From positions 1 to 64,000 of the forward strand of contig NZ_JANFCZ010000024.1 in the NCBI RefSeq assembly GCF_024391045.1: a stretch of DNA of 64,000 nucleotides, given 5' to 3'. This stretch comes from Pseudarthrobacter sulfonivorans (GTDB lineage: Bacteria; Actinomycetota; Actinomycetes; Actinomycetales; Micrococcaceae). Below are positions 17,199 through 26,473 of this stretch, piece after piece (position 1 is the first letter of the stretch; every line of letters starts with the position of its first letter). The notes under the pieces were generated by a model. It saw only the letters and a program-made list of their open reading frames with translations. It searched no databases and had not been told where the DNA came from. The translations under genes were made by a program, and so were the position numbers.

Positions 17199-18371
17199 GT
17201 GTTTCTCGCTATTCGTGACATCCGGTTCGCCAAAGGCCGGTTCGCCCTGATGGGCAGCGTGGTGGCCCTGGTGACGCTGCTGCTGGTGCTGCTGTCCGGG
17301 CTGACTGCCGGCCTGGGCGATCAGTCCACCTCCGCGATCGGGAGGCTGGGCGCCGGGTCCGGTGCCGGTGGCGGCACGCCCGACGGCGGTGCGTCCCGGC
17401 CGGTGGACAGCATCGTGTTCGGCGCCCCGGGCAGTAATGCGCCGACGGCGTCCTTCACCGAGAGCGAGGTGACCGCCGCGCAGGTGGACAGCTGGCAGCA
17501 TGCCCCCGGCGTGGCCCGGGCAGAGGCTCTGGGGATCAGCCAGTCCCGGCTTCAGGCCGGCGACGGCGGAACCGCCAATGTGGCGGTGTTCGGCGTCGCG
17601 GCGGACGGGCAGTTGGCGCCCGCCGCGACGCGGGCCGGGACGCTCGTGATCGGCTCCACCGTTGCGGCGGACCTCTCCCTCGCCGTGGGAGACACCGCCA
17701 GGGTGGGTGGCACCGACCTGACCGTCACCGCCGTCGTGGATGACCAGTGGTATTCGCACACCGGAGTGGTGTGGACGGCGCTGCCAACCTGGGCCGAGGT
17801 GGCGCATATTTCACCGGCCGGCGGCAGCGCGGCGGTCAGCCGCACAGCAGCGGGAAATCCGCCGGTGGCCACCGTCGTCGCGGTGACCTATAAGGACGGG
17901 GCTGTGGTGGACGAGGCAGAGGCCAACGCGATGGCGGGCACCGTGAGCGCCAGCCGGACGGGTTCGTTCCAGGCGCTCGGTTCGTTCAGGAGCGAGAACG
18001 GATCGCTGATGCTGATGCAGGCATTCCTGTACGGGATTTCGGCGCTGGTGATCGTGGCGTTCCTGACCGTGTGGACTGTCCAGCGCACCCGGGACATCGC
18101 CGTCCTCAAGGCCATGGGCGCGTCCGGCGGCTACGTGCTGCGCGACGCCATCACCCAGGCCGCCATTGTGCTGGTGGCCGGTGCGGGGCTGGGCGGGGCG
18201 GTCGGTGTCCTGGGCGGTTTCGCGGCAGCGCAGGCCGCACCGTTCCTCGTCACGCCCGCCACCACGCTGCTGCCGGTGCTGGGGATTGTTGCCCTTGGCC
18301 TGGCCGGCGCCGCGTTGGCGGTCCGGCGGGTCACCACGGTGGACCCGCTGATCGCCCTCGGCGGCAACTGA
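17199..18371 (+). CDS. FtsX-like ABC transporter permease (MacB type)
   Basis: From GTG 17199 (GAAGGA nearby upstream) the protein has 390 residues: one N-terminal helix (VVALVTLLLVLLSGLTAGLG, about residues 18-37), a ~230-residue extracytoplasmic MacB_PCD-like domain, then three C-terminal helices with the FtsX-type loop VQRTRDIAVLKAMGASGGYV. This is the topology of MacB/FtsX mechanotransmission exporters. The ATPase gene follows 32 bp downstream, and the divergent two-component system probably regulates both. Substrate unknown; lipids, peptides or antibiotics are typical. Confidence 0.88.
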   Translation: MFLAIRDIRFAKGRFALMGSVVALVTLLLVLLSGLTAGLGDQSTSAIGRLGAGSGAGGGTPDGGASRPVDSIVFGAPGSNAPTASFTESEVTAAQVDSWQHAPGVARAEALGISQSRLQAGDGGTANVAVFGVAADGQLAPAATRAGTLVIGSTVAADLSLAVGDTARVGGTDLTVTAVVDDQWYSHTGVVWTALPTWAEVAHISPAGGSAAVSRTAAGNPPVATVVAVTYKDGAVVDEAEANAMAGTVSASRTGSFQALGSFRSENGSLMLMQAFLYGISALVIVAFLTVWTVQRTRDIAVLKAMGASGGYVLRDAITQAAIVLVAGAGLGGAVGVLGGFAAAQAAPFLVTPATTLLPVLGIVALGLAGAALAVRRVTTVDPLIALGGN

Positions 18372-18403
18372 TAACTCCTCATCCTCCCGAAAGGTCCCTC
18401 GTT

Positions 18404-19213
18404 ATGTCTCTCTCCTCCGCCCCTGTTACCTCCCGTCCCGGTTCGGTTACCGGCGCCGCACTCCCCCTGGTCCTGGGCAACGTCACCCTCGAGTATCCCG
18501 ACGGGGGCGGAACCATCAAGGCCCTTGACAATGTCAGCCTGGGCGCCGCGGCCGGGCAGATGGTCTCGCTGGTGGGACCGTCCGGATCGGGCAAGTCCAG
18601 CCTCCTCGCGGTGGCCGCCACCCTGGTCCGCCCTACCTGCGGGCAGGTGGTGATCGACGGAATCACCACGGCGGATCTCAAGGATGCGGAACTGACCGCG
18701 CTGCGCCGGGACAAAGTGGGAATCATCTTCCAGCAGCCCAACCTCCTGGCGTCACTCACCGCCGTCGAGCAGTTGATGATTGGCCACCACCTGCGCGGCA
18801 GGCCGCTGAGGGCTGCCCGTTCGCGGGCGCTTGAGCTGCTGGGCCTCGTCGGACTGGACGCGTCCGCGCAGAAGCGGCCACACCAGCTCTCGGGCGGCCA
18901 GCGGCAGCGGGTGAACATCGCGCGGGCGCTCATGGGCAGCCCCAAGGTGCTGCTGGTGGATGAGCCGACGGCGGCCCTGGACCATGAGCGCAGCGCATCG
19001 ATCGTCGGGCTGCTCCGCCGGGTCACGGATGAGTTCAGGGTGGCCACCGTGATGGTCACCCACGATACTGAGTTCGTGCCCCTGACGGACGCAGTGGCCG
19101 TAATGCGCGACGGCGGCCTGACGGCGCCGTCGACGGGGCATAATACTTCGATATCGGAAGGTCAGGTAGGGCCCTTTGTCCCTACTCGGGAGGGGCCGGC
19201 CGGCGTGAACTGA
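18404..19213 (+). CDS. ABC transporter ATP-binding protein (MacB/LolD type)
   Basis: From ATG 18404 (GAAAGG upstream) the protein has 269 residues. Walker A is GPSGSGKSS (58-66), Q-loop IIFQQPNLL, signature LSGGQRQRVNIARAL, Walker B VLLVDEPTAALD and switch His in VTHDTEF. It powers the FtsX-like permease encoded just upstream. The last ~35 residues after VMRDGGL are hydrophilic and not conserved. The same frame is open far upstream inside the permease gene, but that is coincidental. Confidence 0.9.
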   Translation: MSLSSAPVTSRPGSVTGAALPLVLGNVTLEYPDGGGTIKALDNVSLGAAAGQMVSLVGPSGSGKSSLLAVAATLVRPTCGQVVIDGITTADLKDAELTALRRDKVGIIFQQPNLLASLTAVEQLMIGHHLRGRPLRAARSRALELLGLVGLDASAQKRPHQLSGGQRQRVNIARALMGSPKVLLVDEPTAALDHERSASIVGLLRRVTDEFRVATVMVTHDTEFVPLTDAVAVMRDGGLTAPSTGHNTSISEGQVGPFVPTREGPAGVN

Positions 19214-19442
19214 ATTAGTGCTCCGGGCAACAACCTCCGGAGTGACCTGAGGTCCTGCAGACCCGGACCTCCACCCGCCAGCAATCCTGGCGCGATGCCA
19301 TCAAAAAATTTGATTCACGCATTTCTGCCCGGCGACTCCCCCGTCGCGCCGAATGCTCCCGGGGCACTTGTTTTACCAGGTGCCCGGCCGCCGGAGAATT
19401 CACAGGGGACGGGGATGCGGGCATTCCCAAAGGATCACGCTC

Positions 19443-19829
19443 ATGAGCAATAAGGCAATACGCATTATCGGATCGGCGGCCGCCACCGCTGCTCTGGGAC
19501 TGGGTGCCAGCGCCCTTCCCGCCAGCGCCGCCGTCGGTGCCTCCACCAGCGAGTCCACCAGCGCCTGGAACCAGGCTTCGTACCAAAACCGGCACCACAT
19601 GAAGGACTACAACAAACACGACTCCAACCATGGCTGGTTTGACAACGAGGACCGGTTCCACGATTGGGCCGACGGGGATGGCTGGCGCGATGACGCCGGC
19701 AATTGGCGCGCCGACAACGACCACAACGGCTACTGGACAGGCCATGACGGCTGCCGCCACGACAAGGACGGATGGTGGGACCACAGCGGACACCGGCACG
19801 ATAAAGGGGAACACCACCGCACCTGGTGA
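19443..19829 (+). CDS. Small secreted His/Trp/Asp-rich protein
   Basis: From ATG 19443, with AAAGGAT upstream, the protein has 128 residues. A Sec signal peptide is visible: SNKAIRI, then a hydrophobic Ala-rich core and cleavage near ASA around residue 33. The mature part is very hydrophilic, with about 13 His, 9 Trp and many Asp/Gly/Asn in short degenerate units such as FDNEDRFHDWADGDGWRDDAGN. It has one Cys. No family is recognised. The composition suggests metal binding or a cell-envelope role. It is preceded by 229 bp without a gene. Confidence 0.65.
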   Translation: MSNKAIRIIGSAAATAALGLGASALPASAAVGASTSESTSAWNQASYQNRHHMKDYNKHDSNHGWFDNEDRFHDWADGDGWRDDAGNWRADNDHNGYWTGHDGCRHDKDGWWDHSGHRHDKGEHHRTW

Positions 19830-19908
19830 TCCAAACCCTGAACAGGTACGCCACGTGGCGCACCGTCAGCCCTACTCCGGGGCCGGTACCCCGGAGTAGG
19901 GTTCCGTC

Positions 19909-20613
19909 ATGGACATCATCCTGGTACCCGGCTTCTGGTTGGACGCGTCCTCATGGGAGGAGGTGACGCCTGTCCTCGAGGCGGCGGGGCAAACAACCCA
20001 CCCCCTGACGCTGCCCGGCCTGGAATCGGTGGACGCATCCCGCGCCGGCATCACGCTCAAGGACCACATCGCCGCCGTCGTGAATGTTGTGGACGGCCTC
20101 GACGGCAAGGTGGTCCTGGTGGGGCACTCCGGGGGCGGCGCCGTGATCCACGGGGTGGCTGACGCGCGGCCGGACCGCGTGGCCAGGAACATCTACGTGG
20201 ACAGCGGGCCGCTGGGCGAGGGCGGTGTCATCAACAACGAGCTGCCTGCCCACGGTGAGGACGTCCCGCTGCCGCCGTGGGACGGGTTCGAGGACGCCGA
20301 CCTGGTGGACCTCACGGAGGGCCTGCGCCGGAACTTCCGGGCGCGGGCCGTTCCCGAACCCAAGGGTGTGGCCTACGGGAAGCAGCGCCTGCACGATGTC
20401 CGCCGGTACGACGTCCCCGCGACGGTGATCACCTGCCAGTTCCCGTCCGCACTCCTCACCGAATGGATCGACGCCGGCCACCCCTTTACCGCGGAACTGG
20501 CCAGGATCCGCGACGTCGAGTACGTGGACCTTCCCACCGGTCACTGGCCCCAGTTCACCAAGCCCGCGGAGCTGGGACAGGCGATCCTGGCGGCGGTGGA
20601 GCGGACGGGGTAA
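19909..20613 (+). CDS. Alpha/beta hydrolase (esterase-like)
   Basis: This 234-residue alpha/beta hydrolase has the oxyanion segment LVPGFWLDASSW at the N-terminus, nucleophile elbow GHSGGG (Ser 74) and the C-terminal catalytic histidine in LPTGHWPQF. Its size and motifs are like plant SABP2/HNL-type esterases and bacterial relatives of unknown substrate. It is monocistronic, closed by a strong hairpin shared with convergent ppsA. Confidence 0.85.
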   Translation: MDIILVPGFWLDASSWEEVTPVLEAAGQTTHPLTLPGLESVDASRAGITLKDHIAAVVNVVDGLDGKVVLVGHSGGGAVIHGVADARPDRVARNIYVDSGPLGEGGVINNELPAHGEDVPLPPWDGFEDADLVDLTEGLRRNFRARAVPEPKGVAYGKQRLHDVRRYDVPATVITCQFPSALLTEWIDAGHPFTAELARIRDVEYVDLPTGHWPQFTKPAELGQAILAAVERTG

Positions 20614-20653
20614 GCGGGCTGGCCCGAATCCGCGGCGCCCCCGGCGCACGCAA

Positions 20654-20690
20654 AAGGGCATGGCCGGCGGTGTCCGCCGGCCATGCCCTT
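20654..20690. terminator. Bidirectional terminator between the hydrolase gene and ppsA
   Basis: A perfect 17-bp stem (20654-20670 with 20674-20690) with a 3-nt loop. The outer ends are aaaa on the left and ctt on the right, so it serves both converging genes. Confidence 0.85.
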
Positions 20691-20702
20691 AGCAGTCTCG
20701 TG

Positions 20703-23108
20703 TCAGTACGCTCCCGCACCAACCCCGGCGCGCTCCGCCCCGCCGGCGAGGCGGAGCCAGGTGTCCACCACGGTGTCCGGGTTCAGGGAGACGGAATCGA
20801 TGCCTTCCCCGACCAGCCACTCGGCAAAGTCCGCGTGGTCGCTGGGGCCCTGGCCGCAGATGCCCACGTACTTGCCGCGCTCCTTGCAGGCCTTGATGGC
20901 CATGCTGAGGAGCTTCTTGACGGCAGGATCGCGCTCGTCGAAGCCGGCCGAGATAATGGCCGAATCCCGGTCCAGGCCCAGGGACAGCTGGGTCATGTCG
21001 TTGGAGCCGATGGAGAACCCGTCGAAGTATTCCAGGAAGTCGTCGGCGAGGAGGGCGTTGGAGGGGATCTCGCACATCATGATGACTTCGAGGCCGTTCT
21101 CGCCGCGCTTCAGGCCATTCTCGGCCAGCAGGTCGATGACGCCCCGGGCCTCGTCCAGCGTGCGGACGAACGGGATCATCAGCTTGACGTTCGTCAGGCC
21201 CATCTCATTGCGGACGAAGGACAGGGCCTCGCACTCGAGGTCGAAGCAGTCCCGGAAGGACGGGTCCAGGTACCTGGAGGCGCCGCGGAAGCCGAGCATC
21301 GGGTTTTCCTCGTGCGGCTCGTAGGCCGGCCCACCGATGAGGTTGGCGTATTCGTTCGACTTGAAGTCGGACATGCGCACAATCACCGGATGCGGGGCGA
21401 ACGCGGCGGCGATGGTGGCCACGCCTTCGGCCAGGCGCTTGATGTAGTACTCGCGCGGGCTGCTGTACGCGGCGATGCGTTCGCGGATTTCCGCGGCCAC
21501 ATCCGCCGGCTGGTCCTCCAGGTTCAGCAGGGCCTTGGGGTGGATGCCGATCTGACGGTTGATGATGAATTCGAGCCGGGCCAGCCCCACACCGTGGTTG
21601 GGCAGCTGCGCGAAAGTGAACGCCTGCTCCGGGGTACCCACGTTCATCATGACCTTGACCGGGGCCTCGGGCAGCTGGGCGACCTCGGTTTCCTCGACCG
21701 TGAAGTCCAGGAGACCTTCGTAGATCAGGCCGGTCTCGCCGTCGGCGCACGTGACGGTCACGTCGAGGCCGTCGGTGAGCGCGTGGGTAGCGTCGCCGGT
21801 GCCGACGACGGCGGGAATCCCCAGTTCGCGGGCGATAATGGCCGCGTGGCACGTGCGGCCGCCGCGGTTGGTGACGATGGCGGAGGCGCGCTTCATGATC
21901 GGTTCCCAGTCAGGATCGGTCATGTCAGCGACCAGGACGTCGCCCGTCTTGAACGCCGCCATCTGGTCGATTGAGGTCAGGATCCGGACGCTGCCGGCAC
22001 CGATGCGCTGGCCGATCGCGCGGCCTTCGGCGAGTACGCGGCTGGTCCCGTTGAGGCGGAAGCGGCTCAGGTTTCCCGCGGCGCGGCGGGACTGCACGGT
22101 TTCCGGGCGGGCCTGCAGGATGTACAGGCCGCCGTCGATCCCGTCCTTGCCCCACTCGATGTCCATGGGACGGCCGTAGTGGTTTTCGATGGCAACGGCA
22201 TGCCGGGCGAGCTGCTCGACGTCGTCGTCCGTGAGGCTGAAGCGGTTCCGCAGCGAGGCCTCGACCGGCACGAAGTCGATGGTGCGGCCGATCTCCCGGC
22301 TGTTCGTGTAGGTCATCTGGAGGGCCTTCTCGCCCAGTCCGCGCTTGAGGATCGCGGGACGGCCGGCCTGCAGCGCGGGCTTGTACACGTAGAACTCGTC
22401 GGGGTTCACGGCGCCCTGCACCACGGCCTCACCGAGGCCGTAGGAGGACGTGACGAACACGGCGTCCTGGAACCCGGATTCGGTGTCCATGGTGAACATG
22501 ACGCCGGAAGCTCCGACGTCGGAGCGCACCATCCGCTGGACGCCGGCGGAGAGTGCCACGTCGGCGTGCTCGAACTTGTGGTGCACGCGGTAGGCGATGG
22601 CGCGGTCGTTGTAGAGGGACGCGAAGACGTCCTTGATGGCGAGGAGGATGTTCTCGATGCCGCGGACGTTCAGGAAGGTTTCCTGCTGTCCGGCGAAGGA
22701 AGCGTCCGGCAGGTCTTCCGCGGTGGCGCTGGAGCGGACGGCCCAGGAGAGGTCCTCGGAGCCGCCGTGCTTGTCCACCAGCTGCTGGTAGGAGTCGCGG
22801 ATCTGCTTTTCGAAGTCCGGCAGGAAGGGGGTCTCGCGCATGAGCGTCCGGATTTCCTGGCCGGCCGCAGCGAGGGCCGTCACGTCATCGGTGTCCAGGC
22901 CGAGCATCCGGTCCGCGATCTTCTGGTCCAGTCCGGAGTCTGCGAGGAAGCTTCGGTAGGCGTCAGCGGTGGTAGCGAATCCGTCCGGGACCTGGACGCC
23001 GGCGGAGGTGAGGTTCTGCACCATCTCGCCGAGGGAGGCGTTTTTTCCGCCTACCCGGTCCAGGTCTTTGAGGCCGAGTTCTGAGAACCACAGGATGTCT
23101 GTAGTCAT
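20703..23108 (-). CDS. ppsA: Phosphoenolpyruvate synthase
   Basis: This 801-residue enzyme makes PEP from pyruvate with ATP giving AMP and phosphate, for gluconeogenesis. Start ATG 23108 is preceded by AAGGAGC; an upstream in-frame codon at 23159 is not needed. All three domains are present: N-terminal ATP-grasp ([10 protein letters not shown] and [20 protein letters not shown]), the swivelling phosphohistidine domain ([19 protein letters not shown], His 421 as in E. coli PpsA) and the C-terminal PEP/pyruvate TIM barrel ([19 protein letters not shown] and GICGQGPSD). ppsR follows upstream on the same strand. Confidence 0.95.
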   Translation of the reverse strand: MTTDILWFSELGLKDLDRVGGKNASLGEMVQNLTSAGVQVPDGFATTADAYRSFLADSGLDQKIADRMLGLDTDDVTALAAAGQEIRTLMRETPFLPDFEKQIRDSYQQLVDKHGGSEDLSWAVRSSATAEDLPDASFAGQQETFLNVRGIENILLAIKDVFASLYNDRAIAYRVHHKFEHADVALSAGVQRMVRSDVGASGVMFTMDTESGFQDAVFVTSSYGLGEAVVQGAVNPDEFYVYKPALQAGRPAILKRGLGEKALQMTYTNSREIGRTIDFVPVEASLRNRFSLTDDDVEQLARHAVAIENHYGRPMDIEWGKDGIDGGLYILQARPETVQSRRAAGNLSRFRLNGTSRVLAEGRAIGQRIGAGSVRILTSIDQMAAFKTGDVLVADMTDPDWEPIMKRASAIVTNRGGRTCHAAIIARELGIPAVVGTGDATHALTDGLDVTVTCADGETGLIYEGLLDFTVEETEVAQLPEAPVKVMMNVGTPEQAFTFAQLPNHGVGLARLEFIINRQIGIHPKALLNLEDQPADVAAEIRERIAAYSSPREYYIKRLAEGVATIAAAFAPHPVIVRMSDFKSNEYANLIGGPAYEPHEENPMLGFRGASRYLDPSFRDCFDLECEALSFVRNEMGLTNVKLMIPFVRTLDEARGVIDLLAENGLKRGENGLEVIMMCEIPSNALLADDFLEYFDGFSIGSNDMTQLSLGLDRDSAIISAGFDERDPAVKKLLSMAIKACKERGKYVGICGQGPSDHADFAEWLVGEGIDSVSLNPDTVVDTWLRLAGGAERAGVGAGAY

Positions 23109-23260
23109 GGGTGCTGCTCCTTTGCAGATGATGGCATGCGGTGGTGCCGCCCCGGTCACGGCTATGGCCGGTCAGTGGGCGCGAATCCTGTCTACAGTGA
23201 CAGGTCCGGGGCCTTCTTTCCAACATGATGTCCGCCACACTCGGTTTGTGAAAATTTTCC

Positions 23261-24079
23261 CTAATGCTTGAGGTTCATCCGCTGCAGGATGGTGGCGGCC
23301 ATTTCCTCCACGGACACCGAGGCCGAGTTCAGGTACGGAATCCGGTGCGAGAGGTACAACTGCTCGGCACTGCGCAGCTCGAATCCACACTGGCGCAGCG
23401 ACGCGTAGGACGAGCCGCGGCGCCGTTCGGTCCGGATCTGGCTGAGCCGCAGCGGGTTGGAGGAAAGGCCGAAACACTTCTCAACAAAAGGCCGGAGCGG
23501 CTTGGGCAGCCCCTCCCGCTGGAAGTCCTCGTCCACCAGCGGGAAGTTCGCGGCAAAGATGCCATGCTGCAGTGCCAGGTACATGGTGGTGGGCGTTTTG
23601 CCGCAACGGGACGGAGCCACCAGGATGACCTGCGCCTTTTCCAGCGCGCGCAGGCTTTGGCCGTCGTCGTGTTCCATGGCGTATTCGACGGCGGCCATCC
23701 GCGACTGATAACGCTCGGCATTGCCCAGTCCGTGGGCACGGCCGGGTACGGCACTGGCCGGGGAGCCGAGCGCCTGCTCCAGCTGCCCCACATGCGTTCC
23801 GATGAGATCGACCACGATCCCCTGGCAGGTAGCGAGGGTCTGGCGGATGTCGCCGCTGACGGCGGTGGAAAAGACGATGGGCCGCGGGCCGGTGGCGGCC
23901 AGCCTGTCGATGGTGCCGACCACAGACTTGGCCTGATCCACCGTGGTAATGAAAGGAACGGTGATGCGGTCAAAGTTGTTGGCGGGAAACTGCGTCAACA
24001 GGGTGTTACCGAGCGTTTCGGCGGTGATGCCGGTGCTGTCCGAAAGGAAGTAGACAGGGCGGAGAACGTCGTTGGTCAT
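23261..24079 (-). CDS. ppsR: PEP synthase regulatory protein (kinase/pyrophosphorylase)
   Basis: About 272 residues from ATG 24079 (GTG 24097 is an alternative). It belongs to the DUF299 family of bifunctional proteins that inactivate PEP synthase by ADP-dependent phosphorylation and reactivate it by phosphate-dependent removal. The N-terminal YFLSDSTGITAETLGNTLL and the P-loop-like APSRCGKTPTTMYLALQHG are diagnostic. It lies just upstream of ppsA, its expected target, 152 bp apart and on the same strand. Confidence 0.92.
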   Translation of the reverse strand: MTNDVLRPVYFLSDSTGITAETLGNTLLTQFPANNFDRITVPFITTVDQAKSVVGTIDRLAATGPRPIVFSTAVSGDIRQTLATCQGIVVDLIGTHVGQLEQALGSPASAVPGRAHGLGNAERYQSRMAAVEYAMEHDDGQSLRALEKAQVILVAPSRCGKTPTTMYLALQHGIFAANFPLVDEDFQREGLPKPLRPFVEKCFGLSSNPLRLSQIRTERRRGSSYASLRQCGFELRSAEQLYLSHRIPYLNSASVSVEEMAATILQRMNLKH

Positions 24080-24097
24080 GAACGAATTCTGCCCCAC

Positions 24098-24127
24098 GGG
24101 CGCCCCGATTCAGGTATCGGGGCGCCC
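24098..24127 (-). terminator. Terminator at the end of the cre-type operon
   Basis: A perfect 12-bp stem (24098-24109 with 24116-24127) lies 5 bp after the stop of the aldehyde dehydrogenase gene and just before ppsR. Confidence 0.65.
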
Positions 24128-24131
24128 CGCG

Positions 24132-25649
24132 TTACGGCTTCCGGTGGATCGACTTGTAGCTCAGGTACGCGTTCAGGCCTTCGATCCCGTATTCGGTCCC
24201 GAGCCCTGAATCGTGCCGTCCGCCGAACGGTGCGGCGTGGTTGGAGGCGAAGAAGTTCAGGCCAACGGACCCCGTGTCCATGCGGTCCGCGACGGCGAGC
24301 GCAGCGTTCTCATCAGCGCCGAACACCAGGCCGCCCAGGCCGAACTCGGTGTTGTTCGCGAGGGCCACGGCCTCCTCAACGCTTCCGCCGGCGTCGTTGT
24401 ACTTCAGGATGGTGATCACCGGCCCGAAAATCTCCTCGCGGGAGATCCGCATGTCCGGGGTGACATCGGCAAAGACAGTGGGCTCCACAAAGAACCCGTC
24501 CTCCAGGCCGCCGGACAGCGACGCGGCCCGGCCCCCGGTCGTGGCCCGGGCACCCTCGGCCAGCCCCGACTCCACATACTCCAGCACGGTCCGGTACTGC
24601 GACTCCGTGGCACACGGGCCGAACACCGTATCCGGCTCCAGCGGATCGCCTTGCTTGCCGGCGGCGATGGTGGCGGTGACCATGTCCACCACCTCGTCGT
24701 ACCGGCTGGCGGGGGCGAGGATGCGGGTGGAGATGTAGCAGGTCTGCCCGGTGTTGCGCATGGAAGATTTGATGAGAACCGCGGACATGGCGTCCAGGTC
24801 GGCGTCGGGCAGGACGATGGCGCTGGACTTTCCGCCCAGCTCCAGCGTCACGGGACGCAGCAGCTCACCGCACGCCGCGGCGATTTTCCGGCCCACCGGC
24901 GTCGACCCCGTGAACGCCACCTTGTCCACGCCGGGGTGCTTCACCAGCACATCCCCCAGCCGGCCGGAACCCGTCACGAGGTTCACCACGCCGGCCGGGA
25001 CCCCTGCCGCGGCCACGGCGTCGATGATCACCCGGATGGAGAGCGGCGTGGGCGAGGCCGGCTTGATCACCACGGTGCAGCCGGCCAGCAGCGCCGGCGC
25101 CAGCTTGATGATCACCAGGTTGATGGGGAAGTTCCACGGTGCGATCAGCGCGCACACCCCCAGCGGATCACGCCGGACCACGGACTCGCCGCCGCCCCGC
25201 GGGAACGGGCGGACGTCCTCCCGTTCCAAGTACTCGGCCAGGGTGGCGAAGTAGCGGAAGATGCCGGCCGCGTTGGCTGCCGCACCCGCGGATTCGGCCA
25301 CGGGTGAGCCGTTTTCGCGTGAGTTGGTGAGGGACAGCTCCTCGGCCCGCTTCTCCACCTCGTCGGCAATACGGAGCAGGTAAGCGGCGCGCTCGGACGG
25401 CGTCAGCCGGGGCCACTCCCCCTGAAACGCGCGCCGGGCGGAGCCGACGGCGGCGTCCACGTCCTCCGGGGTGCCGTCCGGTACCGAGCCCCAGACTTCG
25501 CCCGTGGCGGGGTCAGTCACCGGGTTCCGGCCGGTGGCACGCGATGGCTGCCAGGCGCCGTCGACGAAGATGGTGTCCACATGCGTGTGCGGCAGGGCGA
25601 GGCCACTACGCGTGGAAAGCGCGGGGGCGTCATGCGTTGCGGAGGTCAT
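24132..25649 (-). CDS. Aldehyde dehydrogenase of the cre-type operon
   Basis: This 505-residue NAD(P)+-dependent aldehyde dehydrogenase has the expected motifs: APWNFPINLVIIKLAPAL, FTGSTPVGRKIA for the cofactor, ELGGKSSAIVLPDAD with the general base Glu, and catalytic Cys in NTGQTCYIS. Its start overlaps the HD gene stop by 4 bp (ATGA). By analogy with the C. glutamicum cre cluster it should oxidise 4-hydroxybenzaldehyde (or its phosphate) to the acid. Position is that of creC, but published letter assignments for the two dehydrogenases are not recalled with certainty, so no symbol is given. Confidence 0.88.
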   Translation of the reverse strand: MTSATHDAPALSTRSGLALPHTHVDTIFVDGAWQPSRATGRNPVTDPATGEVWGSVPDGTPEDVDAAVGSARRAFQGEWPRLTPSERAAYLLRIADEVEKRAEELSLTNSRENGSPVAESAGAAANAAGIFRYFATLAEYLEREDVRPFPRGGGESVVRRDPLGVCALIAPWNFPINLVIIKLAPALLAGCTVVIKPASPTPLSIRVIIDAVAAAGVPAGVVNLVTGSGRLGDVLVKHPGVDKVAFTGSTPVGRKIAAACGELLRPVTLELGGKSSAIVLPDADLDAMSAVLIKSSMRNTGQTCYISTRILAPASRYDEVVDMVTATIAAGKQGDPLEPDTVFGPCATESQYRTVLEYVESGLAEGARATTGGRAASLSGGLEDGFFVEPTVFADVTPDMRISREEIFGPVITILKYNDAGGSVEEAVALANNTEFGLGGLVFGADENAALAVADRMDTGSVGLNFFASNHAAPFGGRHDSGLGTEYGIEGLNAYLSYKSIHRKP

Positions 25650-26434
25650 CGGATCACCGCCGTCTTCAGCAGGGCGTTGGAGCGGTCAAGGTCCGCGGTG
25701 GCCATCTCCACGGCGGCCTCGGTAATGAGCTCGGGCACGATTTCGACCGCGAGCCGGTCCGTATAGGTGGCGGGATCCATCTTGAACCATGACGATGCCA
25801 GCGCAATGCCGGCCTGGTCGAACCGCCACAGCCTGTCGGCGTCGCGCATGAGGGCATCCTCCAGCGAGCGGGCCACCGGCCGGGTGTCGTGGCCCTCGAT
25901 GATCTCGCAGATTCGCTCCACGAAGTCGGCCGAATAGCCGAGCCCGGGCAGCACCCTGCGCGCCACGTTGCAGCCCTGGAGTTCATGCTCATAGCGGATG
26001 TTCGCCTTGCGCCAGTCCCCCGTGAATCCCTCCGAGATGATGCGGGATTCGTCCACGTGGGCCCAGCCGGTGTCGTGCAGCAGGGTGGCTACCCGCACCA
26101 GGTCCGCGTCGGCGTCCGGATAGGCCCGGCACAGCCGTTCGGCGTAGGCCAGCGAAATGGGCAGGTGGATGTCGTTCCCCCGGGTCCGGGTTTCGTGGAC
26201 CACGGCCTGCCACAAGGAGTCGAGATCCTCGAGCGCGGCGGGCGTGGTGGCGATCGGTGCGGTGTCCACCGGGCCGATCGCCGGGACCGGGCGGAGGCTG
26301 TACTCGGCGGCGAACGCCTCGGCCAGCGCGTCGGCGGCATCAGGACCGGCGGCAGCTTCGGTACCGGCGGCAGGACCTGTGCCGGCGGCGGTGCCGACGT
26401 CTGCCGGGGCAACCGGAGTCTGGTGGGTGCTCAT
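25646..26434 (-). CDS. creD: HD-domain phosphohydrolase, CreD-like
   Basis: This 262-residue protein has a low-complexity Ala/Gly/Pro N-terminus (residues 1-45) and then an HD domain: H90, the HD pair H120-D121 in ATLLHDTGWAHVDE, EGHDTRP (H182-D183) and RDADRLWRF (D198/D200). HD proteins are metal-dependent phosphohydrolases. In the cre pathway a phosphohydrolase (CreD) removes the phosphate from the oxidised aryl phosphate to give free 4-hydroxybenzoate-type products, and this gene is at that position between ferredoxin reductase and aldehyde dehydrogenase. A diverged paralogue is encoded at 47706-48416. Confidence 0.75.
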   Translation of the reverse strand: MSTHQTPVAPADVGTAAGTGPAAGTEAAAGPDAADALAEAFAAEYSLRPVPAIGPVDTAPIATTPAALEDLDSLWQAVVHETRTRGNDIHLPISLAYAERLCRAYPDADADLVRVATLLHDTGWAHVDESRIISEGFTGDWRKANIRYEHELQGCNVARRVLPGLGYSADFVERICEIIEGHDTRPVARSLEDALMRDADRLWRFDQAGIALASSWFKMDPATYTDRLAVEIVPELITEAAVEMATADLDRSNALLKTAVIR

Positions 26435-26473
26435 TATGCTCCTTCGGGTGGGCCAGCCTGCTGCCTGGTGCAG

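Noticed and set aside
20277-21974. 565-codon plus-strand open frame opposite ppsA
   Set aside because: It is antisense to a perfectly conserved ppsA, begins inside the hydrolase gene and has shadow-type composition of high-GC DNA. Not a gene.
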